Positions 1 through 10,092 are shown, numbered from the stretch's first letter. The stretch is DNA of 64,000 nt from Brachionus manjavacas (GCA_019054805.1 JAHQIY010000005.1:665501-729500); one strand, 5' to 3'. A program made the numbers and translations. Notes: generated by a model from the sequence alone, not told the origin.

Positions 1-37
1 ATCTAATAGCACAAATTGTCAAGCTAGAATTCAAAGA

Positions 38-661
38 ATGAGAATAAAACTTGAAGTGTTATGTTTATTTGTAATTTTCATTAATCTATCAAGACGTTCC
101 TCTTCAGTGAGACCTAAGCGGAAAATGGCTAGTCTAGAGGAATTTGAGTATGTTAACCAAGAAAAAACAGCTAACTTAATTGGGTGTAAAGATTACTCGG
201 AAGGCGAAATGAAGCGCCTGCTGGAAAAAAGCTTCAGATTAAATATAGACAAAATTTTGGATGCCATCGAATTCTATCCGCCAGTGCAACTTAAATATGC
301 CAGAAATATTATGAACGCAAGTGAGCCAGATACCAGGAAAAATTATTTAATTCATGGAAACACGAATTGTTCTATTAACAAGCAAACAACTTGGCAAGAA
401 AACCAAATTTCAATTTGTCCACACCATTTTGTCGAGCTAAGACGCCAAGACCGCTATCCGTTTGTCATCAAACAGGCAGTCTGCAATTGCAAGTCATGTC
501 TAGATGTAAAAAGCGAATTTTTAAAGTGTATACCAAATTATATTGTTAAGCCTGTTCTAATAAGACACATATGTCTTTCCAATGGCTACTATGGTTGGAA
601 AAGAGCTTTTGAGTATGTGCCAGTGTCTTGTTCATGCAAGCATTTATTACATGTTGACTAG
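38..661 (+). CDS. IL-17-like secreted cytokine
   Basis: Intact single-exon ORF of 207 residues. The N-terminus has a hydrophobic stretch (LCLFVIFINL, residues 8-17) consistent with a signal peptide, followed by a basic region (VRPKRK) that could be a processing site. The C-terminal half has the IL-17 cystine-knot layout: a Cys-Pro start and the DRYP turn (CPHHFVELRRQDRYP, 127-141), the CxCxxC cluster at 149-154, a PVLIRHIC strand at about 172-179, a Trp near 187, and the terminal VPVSCSC (194-200) equivalent to VPVxCTC of vertebrate IL-17s. IL-17 family members are secreted dimers that signal through SEFIR-domain receptors in immunity, or as neuromodulators in nematodes. The first Met gives the best signal peptide; the Met at residue 30 would remove it. 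The family call rests on motif pattern and spacing; receptor and role are not visible here. Confidence 0.8.
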   Translation: MRIKLEVLCLFVIFINLSRRSSSVRPKRKMASLEEFEYVNQEKTANLIGCKDYSEGEMKRLLEKSFRLNIDKILDAIEFYPPVQLKYARNIMNASEPDTRKNYLIHGNTNCSINKQTTWQENQISICPHHFVELRRQDRYPFVIKQAVCNCKSCLDVKSEFLKCIPNYIVKPVLIRHICLSNGYYGWKRAFEYVPVSCSCKHLLHVD

Positions 662-2289
662 TTTGTTGATAATACGCAATCAGGGATCAATTGTAAATCT
701 GGGTTCATTTTCCAAACTCAAACAATATTAACTTTGTATCTAAGTTCAGATCTCAGGTCGTTTTAGTATTTTAAAATTTAGATTAAATAAAAAATTTTAA
801 TGAGATTTTTTTTATTTTTTTTTAACCTATAATTCAATTTGAGATACCCGAGTCCACTATTGGCTTTGGTGAAAAGCAAAATGATCACGTAATATTTTTT
901 TCAAGAAGAAGTTAAAAAAAAGCGTTTACCAAAATTTATTCAAGATTATTAATGGTAATATTATGTTTTAAATGTACATTTTTTTGTTCTTTATTTTACT
1001 CATCTTTTAAAAAATGAAAATTTTTCTTCTATAATTTTTCAGTTAATTGTATAGTTTAGAAAAATTAAAGAAGCCTTGATATTAATATGTGTCAATTAAA
1101 CATGCTTCAAGTGTATTGTGGTAAGAGAGACATAAAATTAGTTGATGTAAATATCAAGCATTTAAATTTATTTCTAAATTTAAATTGAAAATTAAGCCCA
1201 AAAAAATTTTTAAATTAAAGTTTTAATTATAATTCAATTCATGATTGTAATTCTTAACAGAATTAAATTAAGCTATTATTTGAAATTCAAAAAATAATTC
1301 AAAATTTTTTAAAAATTTTTAAATAAATGTGTCATTTAGCAATCATCACATATTTTGGGATAAAAAAAGACCAAAAATTTTTTCAATCAAAAATTAGTTT
1401 GAAATTTAAAAAAATAGGAATATTTTGGTCATATAATGTGTAACCCAAACTTATGTGTAGCATATACAATTTAATTTCCTTTTCTATCTTTATAATTTCA
1501 CCACAAATGGTACAGAACACTAGATTTTAGTGTTTGATTTATTTTAAACTGAGATCGCTTCTACCGGTGGAAAAATTTAGATATGAATTTAAATTCTACT
1601 TCACATAAAGTCGAATAATGACCAATTATAACAATAATTATAATTGAATAAATTGATTTTTAATTCAATAAATTCTGTTTCGATTTTTTTTGCTTATTAA
1701 ATAATTTTTAAAATCATATAAATATTTAAAATCTTTATTAATTTTTTTTTTTAAATCCTATTTTTTTTTGTTTGAAAAAAATTAAATTTAAAACTCGAAA
1801 TTGTAATTTTAGCAATTATTTAAGTTTGAATTGTAATAAATACGTAACTTACGTATTAAATTTAATGATTAAATTATTACTTAACATTTGCAGATATAAT
1901 TTAGGAAATAAATCTCATTTTTTTAAATTCAACGCAAAAATTTGACATTAAGATTCGAATAATGATTTAAAGTCACCTTATTTTTATTCAAATCAATTTG
2001 GAAAATTTCTAAATTTTGTATGGTTTGAAATAAAATCAAGTCTGTTTTACTGGAACTTTTTTTTTAAGATAAAAAGTATAAAAATAATAACATAATGCTT
2101 TGAACAGTATTTTAGTGTTTTATATCCCTCAATCATTTTTTCAGCATTTAAAAATAATAAAAAAAAACAAAAATTAAAGCTTCTTTTCAATGTTTTGGAA
2201 CTATTCTTGAGACACTTATTTTGACTAAGACTAATGTTTTTGATTGCATCTATACCAATTAATTTGGATACAAAAAAAGAGTTGATGTA
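662..2289. other. AT-rich noncoding stretch
   Basis: Homopolymer-rich DNA between the IL-17-like gene and a LINE relic. I see no ORF with recognisable protein character, no RNA gene and no clear repeat boundary. The start presumably holds the 3' UTR of the upstream gene. Confidence 0.6.
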
Positions 2290-3183
2290 ACATTTTTTAG
2301 AAAACGAAGTAGTCAATCATTATCGCCAAGGAGAATCTCGAATAAATCTAAAAAGTCCTGATGTCAGTAAAGCATTTGATAAACTTTGGCGTGTTGGGCT
2401 TTTCTTCAAACTAATTGAAAAAATTAATAATCTCTGAAGAATATGAAATTTCTAAAGAGATTGTCAAAATTGGTTAAGAAAAAAGTACTCCGATTTCAAA
2501 TAACTGAAAGGGTTAAACAAAGAGGAATATTGTCTATATATATATTCATTTAATACTAAACACATTAAAATGTTGCTAAGAACTTACGAAAAAATGCTAA
2601 TTACTGGAAAATTGAATTCAATGCCTCTAAGTCGGCATCAATTTTTTTTGAAAAAATAATACAAATTTCAAAACCGATGATTAAATGGATCTTCGATTCC
2701 ACAAGTACTAAGTCTGTTTTATCTTGGCTTACCTAGAGGAAATAAAAAATCAATAAATGAGTCTATGGAAAATTAGATAAAGAAAGTTGAAAAGTCCCTA
2801 AAGAGTGTTGGGTGCAAACCAAAACTAATGAGACCTATAACCATAGCAGTTCTCTTAATCAATCTATAGATATCGTTTGGATAATATCTCATTTAATGAA
2901 AAGAGTTTGAAGGAATTTGATATACGGCAAAATATCTTGATAATTGGAATCAGTAAATTTACCAAAACGAAACCTTTTGCCAAAATGCTAGAATTGGAGT
3001 TAATAAAACAAATTTAATACAAGCATGTTAAAATGTATTTGATTACTTAAGAAAGACCATAAAAAATATTTCAAACTGTTTTAATTATTTTATTTTATTT
3101 TATCTTATTTTTTTTTATTTTTTATTTCTTTTTTTTTTTTTATCTGAAGGAGCGTATGCTCGAACAGAAAAACAAATAAATAA
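2290..3183 (+). mobile_element. Decayed LINE (RT fragment plus 3' tail)
   Basis: Plus-strand translation of 2360-2430 gives DVSKAFDKLWRVGLFFKLIE, the reverse-transcriptase block around the first catalytic Asp (compare DISKAFDRIWHEGLLFKLIK in the LINE at 52.8-55.4 kb). Just upstream FRKRSSQ matches the FRKHRRT block of the same LINE. Many stops and frameshifts follow. The 3' end, CTGAAGGAGCGTATGCTCGA then ACAGAAAAACAAATAAATAA, matches the 3' end of the longer LINE and contains the same GAGC/GCTC mini-hairpin (3150-3161). Same family as the 55-kb element; no coding capacity left. Confidence 0.8.
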
Positions 3184-3748
3184 TAATAGTAATAATAATA
3201 TTAGATAGAGAACTTCTCAATTTTCATTAACCAGTTTTCAAAATTAGAAGATTCGACTTCTTTAAATTGCACCAACATTGAGTGTTTTTTTTTGATTGAA
3301 TGTTCCTTCGAATGTCACAATTCTGGACTTGCTGACTCGATAAATGCTTTTTCTATCTAATCGCATTTTGTATGTAAAATAATCTTAACCACACTGAATT
3401 TTTACTTAATTGTAAAATAGATATTTAATTTTATATTAAATTTTTCTATCTTTTTTTATTTTTAATAAACATTAAATTTCAATTTGTCGATGAGACTCTA
3501 GCTTTAATTAATTTAATGAATAAAAATAAAAATTATGGATGCTTGTTGAATTTCCCTCAAAAACTTATAAATTAAAAACTGTTTTCAAATTTTTTAAAAA
3601 TTTATTTTGTCAAATGTTTTTTTAAAGTACTCAATGGGTTTTTTGTGAATTCATCAAATCCCGAGAGTTGATTGAACAAATTAATATCTTCATTACTTTA
3701 ATTAATTAAAAAATAAGTAAAATTTGATAGATGAAAAAAAAATTTATT
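3184..3748. other. AT-rich intergenic DNA
   Basis: Stretch between the LINE tail and the 3' end of the minus-strand SLX9 gene. It starts with an (AAT)-rich tail; nothing else recognisable. Confidence 0.55.
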
Positions 3749-4607
3749 TTACGATGTTTTATTCCGAATCGATTGTCTTTGGGTAACTTTGGTCTTTTGA
3801 TTGATAAAGTTTTTTTCTCGCTTCTCTTTACGAGATAGATTTTGAAAATTACTGGGTTTATCTTCGAAAAATACAGATTTGCCATATGTTTCCAAGCTAT
3901 CGATCATAGGCTTCATGTCTCCCGTAATCACTGTTTTTTCTCTTTTTGCTTTTTCATTTTTTTCTTTCAATTGATTTTTGATTAATCCAATACCTAAGAA
4001 AAAGGCTAAACCTAAAATTTTCATTTATTCTAAAAGCTTACGCTCTTGCCAAACATTTTTTTTCAATTTATCTTTGGCTTTTTTGGAAATAAACTTTGCT
4101 TTTTTAATTGATGACAATTCTTTGGATTTAGAGTCCAATTTTTTGATAACCTCACTTTGAGAATTGTTTTTCAAAATTGATTTAAGCATCGAATTAGTCA
4201 GTCGACTAGTTCGATTTACAAAATTCAATTCTTCTTCTTTTCTGCCATCATCTCCAGGCGCTTTCTCAGACAATTTAATTTGCTTCAACAAACTAGTTTT
4301 AATTGATTCGTATTTTTCTTTGTTTGGCTCGTCTGTTTTTTTAAACTAAAAATTTTTTTTTTAAATTTAATTATTTTTTTATAAAAAAAAAATTGAATAC
4401 TTTGGCTAGTGCTGATTTATTATCTTTTTTATTTTTTTTAAATTGGACCTTTTTTAGCAAACTTGGTTTTTTAACCTGTTCTATTTCATTGATATTTTGA
4501 TCTAGATCAGTGTTTTCTGCATATTTATCTTCGTTTTGAGAGTTCTTTTTTTTCGAGTTTGCTAAATTATTATTTTTCAAGCTTCTCAGTTTACCCATTT
4601 TATCCAA
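3749..4607 (-). CDS. SLX9: SLX9/FAM207A ribosome biogenesis protein
   Basis: Three exons on the minus strand: 4607-4401, 4345-4042, 3993-3749, with introns of 55 and 48 nt. Both have GT..AG ends and frame is kept, giving about 251 residues. SLX9 (human FAM207A, 230 aa) is a nucleolar protein needed for small-subunit rRNA processing and export. Evidence is the N-terminal MGKLRSLK (SLX9 proteins start MGK.R), the helix KKAKDKLKKNVWQERIGLIK that only appears after splicing exon 2 to exon 3, and the C-terminal KREKTVITGDMKPMIDSLE, equivalent to the ATVVVGDLHPLRDAL block of the human protein. The second ATG (4598) gives the usual MGK start, so the three preceding residues may be untranslated. Very Lys-rich, as expected for a nucleolar protein. 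Divergently transcribed from the B-box/NHL gene 60 bp away. Confidence 0.8.
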
Positions 4608-5210
4608 ATCTAAATAATAAATTCACAATAAAAGATTAAGCGTTTTTAAAAAGAAAAAAGCTGCATCATGAATTGTAGTTTGAACAAAAATCATCTGGTC
4701 TGCAGGAAACCGGTGGAGGTGGTGTGCTACGAGGACCAGGCTTATTTGGCGTGCCATGAATGTGTGCTGAAAGAATCTGATTATTCAGGTGTATTTAGAT
4801 GCAAGATGTGCACAAATGACCATAATATAAATTTGTTAAAGTCAAAAGAATCAAGTTCTTTGACATACTTTGAATTACAGAGCACCTTGCGGGCTTTGAT
4901 TACAAAGGGGATTGCGATTAATTCAAACCTTAAAAGTAACAGAATTAATCAGCACCTAACATTGCTGTAAAATTTTTATCTTAGACAAAGTAAATGGAAA
5001 CTATCGCCAAAATTTGCTAACTAGCGTGACAGAATCGGTCAAGCAAGACTTTTTGATTCGCATCGAAGTCCTTAAATTCGAATTGGACAATCTAGCAGCC
5101 AAATTGGACCAAAAAATTGATAGCTACAAATTTGGACAGCTTGGTAAAAATCAGGAAACCAAAGAAATATTAAAGGGTCTTTTTTTTGGAGACAACAATA
5201 TTTCAAATCA
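4430..5210. repeat. Inverted duplication, arm 1
   Basis: This 781-bp segment reappears reverse-complemented at 8262-9041 with only scattered substitutions (for example NCSLN versus SCNLN, EVVCY versus EVECY, GIAIN versus GISIN in the encoded protein). It spans SLX9 exon 1, the shared promoter, B-box exon 1, the 49-nt intron and part of exon 2. Similarity ends abruptly at both borders. Confidence 0.92.
4608..4667. promoter_or_regulatory. Shared bidirectional promoter region
   Basis: Only 60 bp separate the start codons of SLX9 (minus) and the B-box/NHL gene (plus), so both 5' UTRs and core promoters must lie here or overlap coding sequence. AT-rich with no clear TATA assignment. The whole segment is also present in the inverted copy (8805-8863). 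Confidence 0.55.
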
Positions 5211-6261
5211 CATTTTTATGAATCAAAAATGTAAATTATACGAACAAAATTTAAAATATTTAAGTCAATTTGTTAATATTTACCCTGTAAAATTGAAGCT
5301 CAAAGACAAAAATCTTGTCTGTACCCCACAAGCACAGGTCAGATCCCTGATCGGCTTTCTTCAAGGTCCCTTTAGAAGTATCACTATTGGAAAAGTACTA
5401 AATCTGGTCCCTGGTGTTCACATTGTAGATTTGAGTGGTTTCATCAAAAGTTCGTGCGGTCTTGCTGAAATTCATGATGGCAAAAAATTCTGTCTGGCTA
5501 TGACTGACTATGCCGCCAATGATATCAAAATAATGTCCAAATACGACTCTTATTGTCTCACCGAGATCGACATAGTGTCAAGAGAAAATTTTCGCTTGAA
5601 CAAATTTAAATGCTATTACGCTATTTGTTCTAATGACAGCCTTGTCGCAGGCGAGTATGAAAATTTATATGCCTGTGACATGGAATTACATCGGGTGATT
5701 ATATTTGACCAGAATGTGACAAAAATGCGTCGAATAATCAGCCAGCTACCTGACGGTGGAGAATTTGAATGTCCCCGAGACATTTGCTATCATGATGGAC
5801 TTTTCTATGTTCTTGATCAAGGCAAAAATGTAATAAACATTTTTTACACAAGTGGAGATTTTTACAGAAATTTTTATTTTAACAAATTTGAAAATATTGT
5901 GAAGAATCCTTGGAGTGTAAGAGTGGGTCCGAACAGAATTCTTCTGATCGATTGGAAAGAGAAAGTTTTTGTTTTCGATTTTGATTTTAATTTACTAAAC
6001 ACGTTCAAAATAGAATCGGTATTGAGTATGTGTTTAGTAAATGATTATGAAAATGAAGAATTTAGCGTGTTCTTTCATTGTGAAAATGGCCGACTGTGTG
6101 GCTACAAAATTAAATGTTCTGAAGCAAATTTTGATATAATATTTGATCAAAACCTTAAAATGCTCAAATATCGATCAGAATTTATGATTTTTACATCTTC
6201 GCAACATTTCATTTTGTCCTTAGGATGGAATAAATCACTGGCTATTATTGATTTTGCCTGA
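4668..6261 (+). CDS. B-box zinc finger / coiled-coil / NHL-like protein
   Basis: Two exons, 4668-4935 and 4985-6261, joined across a 49-nt GT..AG intron with a pyrimidine-rich acceptor (TTTTTATCTTAG). The junction codon is split after its first base and frame is restored, giving about 514 residues. The N-terminus is a Cys/His zinc-binding module resembling a B-box (H9, C12, C20, C29, H30, C32, C45, C48, H52). A predicted coiled coil follows at about 100-135 (SVKQDFLIRIEVLKFELDN). The C-terminal half looks like an NHL beta-propeller, clearest at about 345-400 (CPRDICYHDGLFYVLDQG and NPWSVRVGPNRILLIDWKEK). This is the TRIM-NHL layout without a visible RING, so ubiquitin-ligase activity should not be assumed; NHL propellers commonly bind RNA or protein. 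A truncated inverted copy of its 5' half lies at 8252-8804. Confidence 0.75.
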
Positions 6262-6511
6262 TTAAATTTGTTTTTATTTTTTTTCAATTTTTTTTTTTGA
6301 TTTAATATAACTTATTAAATTAATTTTTTTACTACAATAAACTTAAATACCACCCTTTGCCTAAGACAGTTTTTTAATTTTGATTTTTTAAAATAGTCAA
6401 ATCATTGAATTCTATCAATAGAAAAATTAGTTAAAAAAATTAGTTTATCTATGGCATATATTTTCACTAGTGAATAATTTATTTTTTTGACTATCTAATC
6501 GAAAAAAATTA

Positions 6512-6514
<3 letters not shown>

Positions 6515-6586
<72 letters not shown>
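6515..6586. repeat. (TTA)n microsatellite
   Basis: About 24 uninterrupted TTA repeats. It lies directly beyond the 3' end of the minus-strand LINE fragment at 6587-7225, so on that strand it reads as a (TAA)n tail of the element rather than an independent microsatellite. Confidence 0.95.
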
Positions 6587-6587
<1 letters not shown>

Positions 6588-7225
6588 GTTACGGTAAGCT
6601 GAATAACTTACTGAGCGTATTTGAAAGGAACAAAGTTATTCCTTACGCAATGGTAGCTTTATGTGCTGTAGTAAACTTGTCCTCCCGCGATTTAAAACCA
6701 TTTACAGTGTTTGCTTCAATTACTTCATTACCAAGCTTGTTCCAATCGTCTGCAACTCGGTTCAAAAAGAATGTTTCGCGCAACTTGCAATTTCTAACAA
6801 GCTCTTTCTCTAAACGCTCTTCTCCTTTGTAATACTGCATTTGCAGGTCCCAGTTTTTGCGCATAATTCCTATTACATCTTTTGCTTATTGAAGAGAGGT
6901 CAATTTTATTAAAATTTTTGTAAATTTTAAACATTTGAATTATATTTCCTCTTTTTTCTCTTTGAGAACTAAGATCTAAAATAAAGAGCCATTCATCGTA
7001 ACTTAGATCTTTCAGGAACAATTCTTGTTGCTCTTTCTTGTGCTTTTTGAATTTTTTTGATTTCCTTTTTATTTAAAGAGTTCCAAACAGGTGAAGCATA
7101 TTCAAGATGAGGTCTTACAAACGTTTTGAACAGTAATTTAAACATTCGAGCATTTGTCTACGTTCTATAAGTCCTTCGAAGCATTCCAAGCTTCATATGC
7201 GCCATTGAACAAGCTCTATTGATAT
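6587..7225 (-). mobile_element. LINE ORF2 C-terminal fragment with (TAA)n tail
   Basis: Minus-strand reading gives, in two overlapping frames, the conserved C-terminal region after the RT of CR1/Jockey-like LINEs: LKDLSYDEWLFILDLSSQRE, KRGNIIQMFKIYKNFNKIDL, then CKLRETFFLNRVADDWNKLG and EVIEANTVNGFKSREDKF. Upstream on the same strand are remnants resembling YASPVWNSLNKKEIKKIQ. The RT itself is missing, so this is a 5'-truncated insertion with at least one frameshift near 6800-6860. It differs in sequence and tail from the 52.8-55.4 kb LINE and is therefore another family. Confidence 0.8.
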
Positions 7226-8151
7226 TAGGGTTGATTATCGAAATGAACTTCGCTAATCGATTAAAAAAAAATCAATATCGAACTGTTTAAACTAAACGAT
7301 TAATTTTTGTAACGATAAACTTATATCGAAAAATATTCGATATGATATGAAAATATTATAAAGGAAAGTAATGTTAAATTTGTTTCAATAATATTTCAAA
7401 ATAAAGACTTGATTTTTAAAACTTATTTAGTTAGAATTTAATTTAAAAAAAAAGCATTTTTATCAAATTAAAATGGCACTTTTCAAGAATTTAAATTTTA
7501 TGAATGTAACGCCGAGACATTTTATAAAGAATCCGATTCAAATGAGCTAAAAGATCTACTTTTGTTTTATAAATATTACAATATTAATTTGCCAATACTA
7601 ACTAGTAGTATTAAAAAGCTATTTTGTTTAATTGCTAATTCAGTTCCTAAAGAAATTCTTTTTTATGTTGCTGGCTTTATTCAAAATGAAGAAAGAAACA
7701 GACTGAGAGCAAAAAATCTGGAAAAATTTACTTTTATAAAGCTTAATTCAATCGTTTTAGAAAACAAAAAATAATTTTAAAAATTTTTAAACAATTTTTT
7801 TATTTTTATTTAATTTCGTATCTTATTTAATAATTTTTTTAAATGATTTTTCAAGTTTTGTTTTGTTTCGTAAATTCCTTATCTTTTAAAAATATCGAAT
7901 ATATTGTTTATTGCACTTTTGAATTAGATTTTTTCGTTAATCGATTTATAAAATCGAACAATATAATCAATTTAACTATTCGACTAACTATTCGAAAACA
8001 AAGGGATACTATTGTCCAAAATTTGTTCGATAGTTTTCGATATTTGTAAAATTTATCAAATTAAGTAAATTAAAATTCTATCAATGATTTTTTGATCGAT
8101 AAAAATAAGACATTTTCGATAAAATTAAAATTTCATTGAATTCACAACCCT
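7226..8151 (+). mobile_element. hAT transposon relic
   Basis: The ends are TAGGGTTG (7226-7233) and CAACCCTA (8144-8151), a short terminal inverted repeat of hAT type. Inside, 7529-7774 encodes a recognisable hAT C-terminal dimerisation domain. The rest is AT-rich, with many ATCGAT/TTCGA motifs near both ends. No clear 8-bp target duplication is visible, perhaps because the left side abuts a LINE relic. Internal deletions have removed most of the transposase. Confidence 0.7.
7529..7774 (+). pseudogene. hAT transposase C-terminal dimerisation domain remnant
   Basis: About 81 residues ending at a stop. LPILTSSIKKLFCLIANSVP followed by KEILFYVAGFIQNEERNRLR and AKNLEKFTFIKLN follows the hAT dimerisation pattern (P.L..LA...L.I...S.P.ER.FS.AG.....R.RL...N...L..L). 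The catalytic DDE part and the BED zinc finger are absent, so this cannot be functional alone. Confidence 0.75.
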
Positions 8152-8156
8152 AATTA

Positions 8157-8204
8157 CAAATCAACTCCACTTAAGGTTATTTTGCCTTAAGTGGAGTTGA
8201 TTTG
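8157..8204. repeat. Perfect 20-bp hairpin at hAT/duplication junction
   Basis: CAAATCAACTCCACTTAAGG (8157-8176) and its exact reverse complement (8185-8204) flank an 8-nt loop, TTATTTTG. It sits a few bases beyond the right end of the hAT relic and about 57 bp before the inverted duplicate begins. Confidence 0.9.
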
Positions 8205-8251
8205 GAATTTGTAAACATTATATTCAAAATGTTTAAATTGAAATTGAAATA

Positions 8252-8804
8252 TTATATATATTGATTTGAAATATTGTTGTCTCCAAAAAAAAGACCCTTT
8301 AATATTTCTTTGGTTTCCTGATTTTTACCAAGCTGTCCAAATTTGTAGCTATCAATTTTTTGGTCCAATTTGGCTGCTAGATTGTCCAATTCGAATTTAA
8401 GGACTTCGATGCGAATCAAAAAGTCTTGCTTGACCGATTCTGTCACGCTAGTTAGCAAATTTTGGCAATAGTTTCCATTTACTTTGTCTAAGATAAAAAT
8501 TTTACAGCAATGTTAGGTGCTGATTAATTCTGTTACTTTTAAGGTTTGAATTAATCGAAATCCCCTTTGTAATCAAAGCCCGCAAGGTGCTCTGTAATTC
8601 AAAGTATGTCAAAGAACTTGATTCTTTTGACTTTAACAAATTTATATTATGGTCATTTGTGCACATCTTGCATCTAAATACACCTGAATAATCAGATTCT
8701 TTCAGCACACATTCATGGCACGCTAAGTAAGCCTGGTCCTCGTAGCACTCCACCTCCACCGGTTTCCTGCAGACCAGATGATTTTTGTTCAAATTACAAC
8801 TCAT
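8252..8804 (-). pseudogene. Truncated inverted copy of the B-box/NHL gene
   Basis: Reads from the same start codon context as the parent at 4668. It preserves exon 1, the 49-nt intron (unchanged GT and AG) and exon 2 up to GLFFGDNNISN, then runs out into unrelated sequence (QYI, stop). It keeps the zinc-binding module and coiled coil but has no NHL propeller. There are no disabling mutations inside the copied part, so a short protein of about 160 residues could be made if transcribed. It is more simply a partial duplicate pseudogene. Confidence 0.8.
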
Positions 8805-9041
8805 GATGCAGCTTTTTTCTTTTAAAAACGCTTAATCTTTTATTGTGAATTTATTATTTAGATTTGGATAAAATGGGTAAACTGAGAAGCTTGAAAAATA
8901 ATAATTTAGCAAACTCGAAAAAAAAGAACTCTCAAAACGAAGATAAATATGCAGAAAACACTGATCTAGATCAAAATATCAATGAAATAGAACAGGTTAA
9001 AAAACCAAGTTTGCTAAAAAAAGTTCAATTTAAAAAAAATA
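8262..9041. repeat. Inverted duplication, arm 2
   Basis: About 780 bp, reverse complement of 4430-5210, separated from it by about 3.05 kb holding the rest of the parent gene, a LINE fragment and the hAT relic. Near-identity including the intron indicates a recent DNA-level duplication, not retroposition. Confidence 0.92.
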
Positions 9042-9076
9042 CAATTAATTATTTTGATCAATATTTTACTATTTAA
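8864..9076 (+). pseudogene. Truncated copy of SLX9 exon 1
   Basis: Encodes the first 59 residues of SLX9 (MDKMGKLRSLKNNNLANSKK onward) identically to the parent, then diverges at the duplication border into TINYFDQYFTI and a stop. The donor site of intron 1 is lost. Not expected to give functional SLX9. Confidence 0.85.
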
Positions 9077-9093
9077 TATTTTGAAAAGTATTT

Positions 9094-9214
9094 AACGTAA
9101 TTATCTGAATTTAGTGACATGTCACTATAGAATCATTTACATGTTATAACATAGTGTCATTAAAAAAGAGTACTCTATTTTAAAGACATGTCACTCAATT
9201 CGGATGATTACGTT
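9094..9214. mobile_element. Short palindromic MITE
   Basis: About 121 bp with imperfect inverted ends of about 30 bp: AACGTAATTATCTGAATTTA on the left and, on the opposite strand of the right end, AACGTAATCATCCGAATTGA, both continuing into GTGACATGTC. No coding capacity; superfamily unassigned. Confidence 0.65.
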
Positions 9215-9311
9215 AATAAATATATATATAATGTTTAGTAAAATTTAAATATTAAAAGGAAGATCTATTAATTTGTAATGAAATGTATTATTGATTAAAA
9301 AAAACAAACAG

Positions 9312-9620
9312 TCATATAAATAAAAAGGAATTTTTCTCAATTAATATAGCTTTTGTTGCCCTATTTGGTCTTCCTTTTTTACGTTTTTCACCAATCGGTA
9401 CATCTTTTGCTGCTGCCGGTGGTTTGACATATTTTAATCTAATTGCAAGACCGACTAAATGTTTGCACATGTAATGCTTGAAAATGCTTGAAAAGTTGGA
9501 CAAGTGCTTTTACCTTGTTCCAATTGACTGCCATTTCATCTCCAATTAGTAGAGTCACGATCCGCTCAACGAAAACTCTCTTTTTACATTGACAAAAAGT
9601 GTTCCAATGCATTTCTTTCT
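9312..9620 (-). pseudogene. MULE-type transposase SWIM-domain remnant
   Basis: Minus-strand reading gives HYMCKHLVGLAIRLKYVKPP, then a basic tail GEKRKKGRPNRATKA. The CKH inside a C.C...C.H arrangement (STCPTF just upstream in another frame) is the SWIM zinc motif that commonly follows the catalytic domain of MULE/FLYWCH-like transposases. A small TTCAAGCAT duplication causes the frameshift between the two halves. The catalytic region is not present in recognisable form. Confidence 0.6.
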
Positions 9621-10092
9621 AATTAGATTTTTTCAAAGTTGCTTTAAAGTCAAGACTCTCAATTCTTTTTCGTTTCTTGTGGGTCAAAGATAGTATGGAA
9701 CGCTCTAAATATTCAATTTAATGTGAACGACTAATACGTCGACCTTTTTTGTCTTTTTTTGTATTCTATGTTTTTTAAAAAATTTTAGTCCAAAAAAAAA
9801 AGGTTTCTTCAACAACAGATCAAAACAGTCATTTATACCTTTTAACATTTATTATTTACAAATTTATTTTTTTTAAATAAAAATTCACAACAAACATTTA
9901 TAAAAAAATTCAAAAATTAATACAAAAAAAAAAAAAAAAAAGAAAAAAGAAAAAAAATCAAATTTTAACACCTAAACAATAATATCTAAAAAGAACCATT
10001 ACTTTACGTATGATTGCATAATTTTTTGTTGTTGCTTAAAAACTTGAATAAATTACTGTTAAAAATTCTTTTTTTCTACTTTACATAAAAAA
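9621..10092. other. A/T-rich intergenic DNA
   Basis: Includes long A-runs near 9920-9955, next to the 3' end of the EPB41L5-like gene. No gene or structured repeat recognised. Confidence 0.5.

Noticed and set aside
2047-2316. 89-residue minus-strand ORF.
   Set aside because: Lys/Asn/Phe-rich translation of AT-rich DNA that overlaps the plus-strand LINE remnant; no family resemblance.
4967-4984. An 18-nt GT..AG segment between the two B-box/NHL ORFs as a mini-intron.
   Set aside because: Removing 18 nt leaves the first frame, which hits a TAG shortly after. The 49-nt intron 4936-4984 restores the correct frame.
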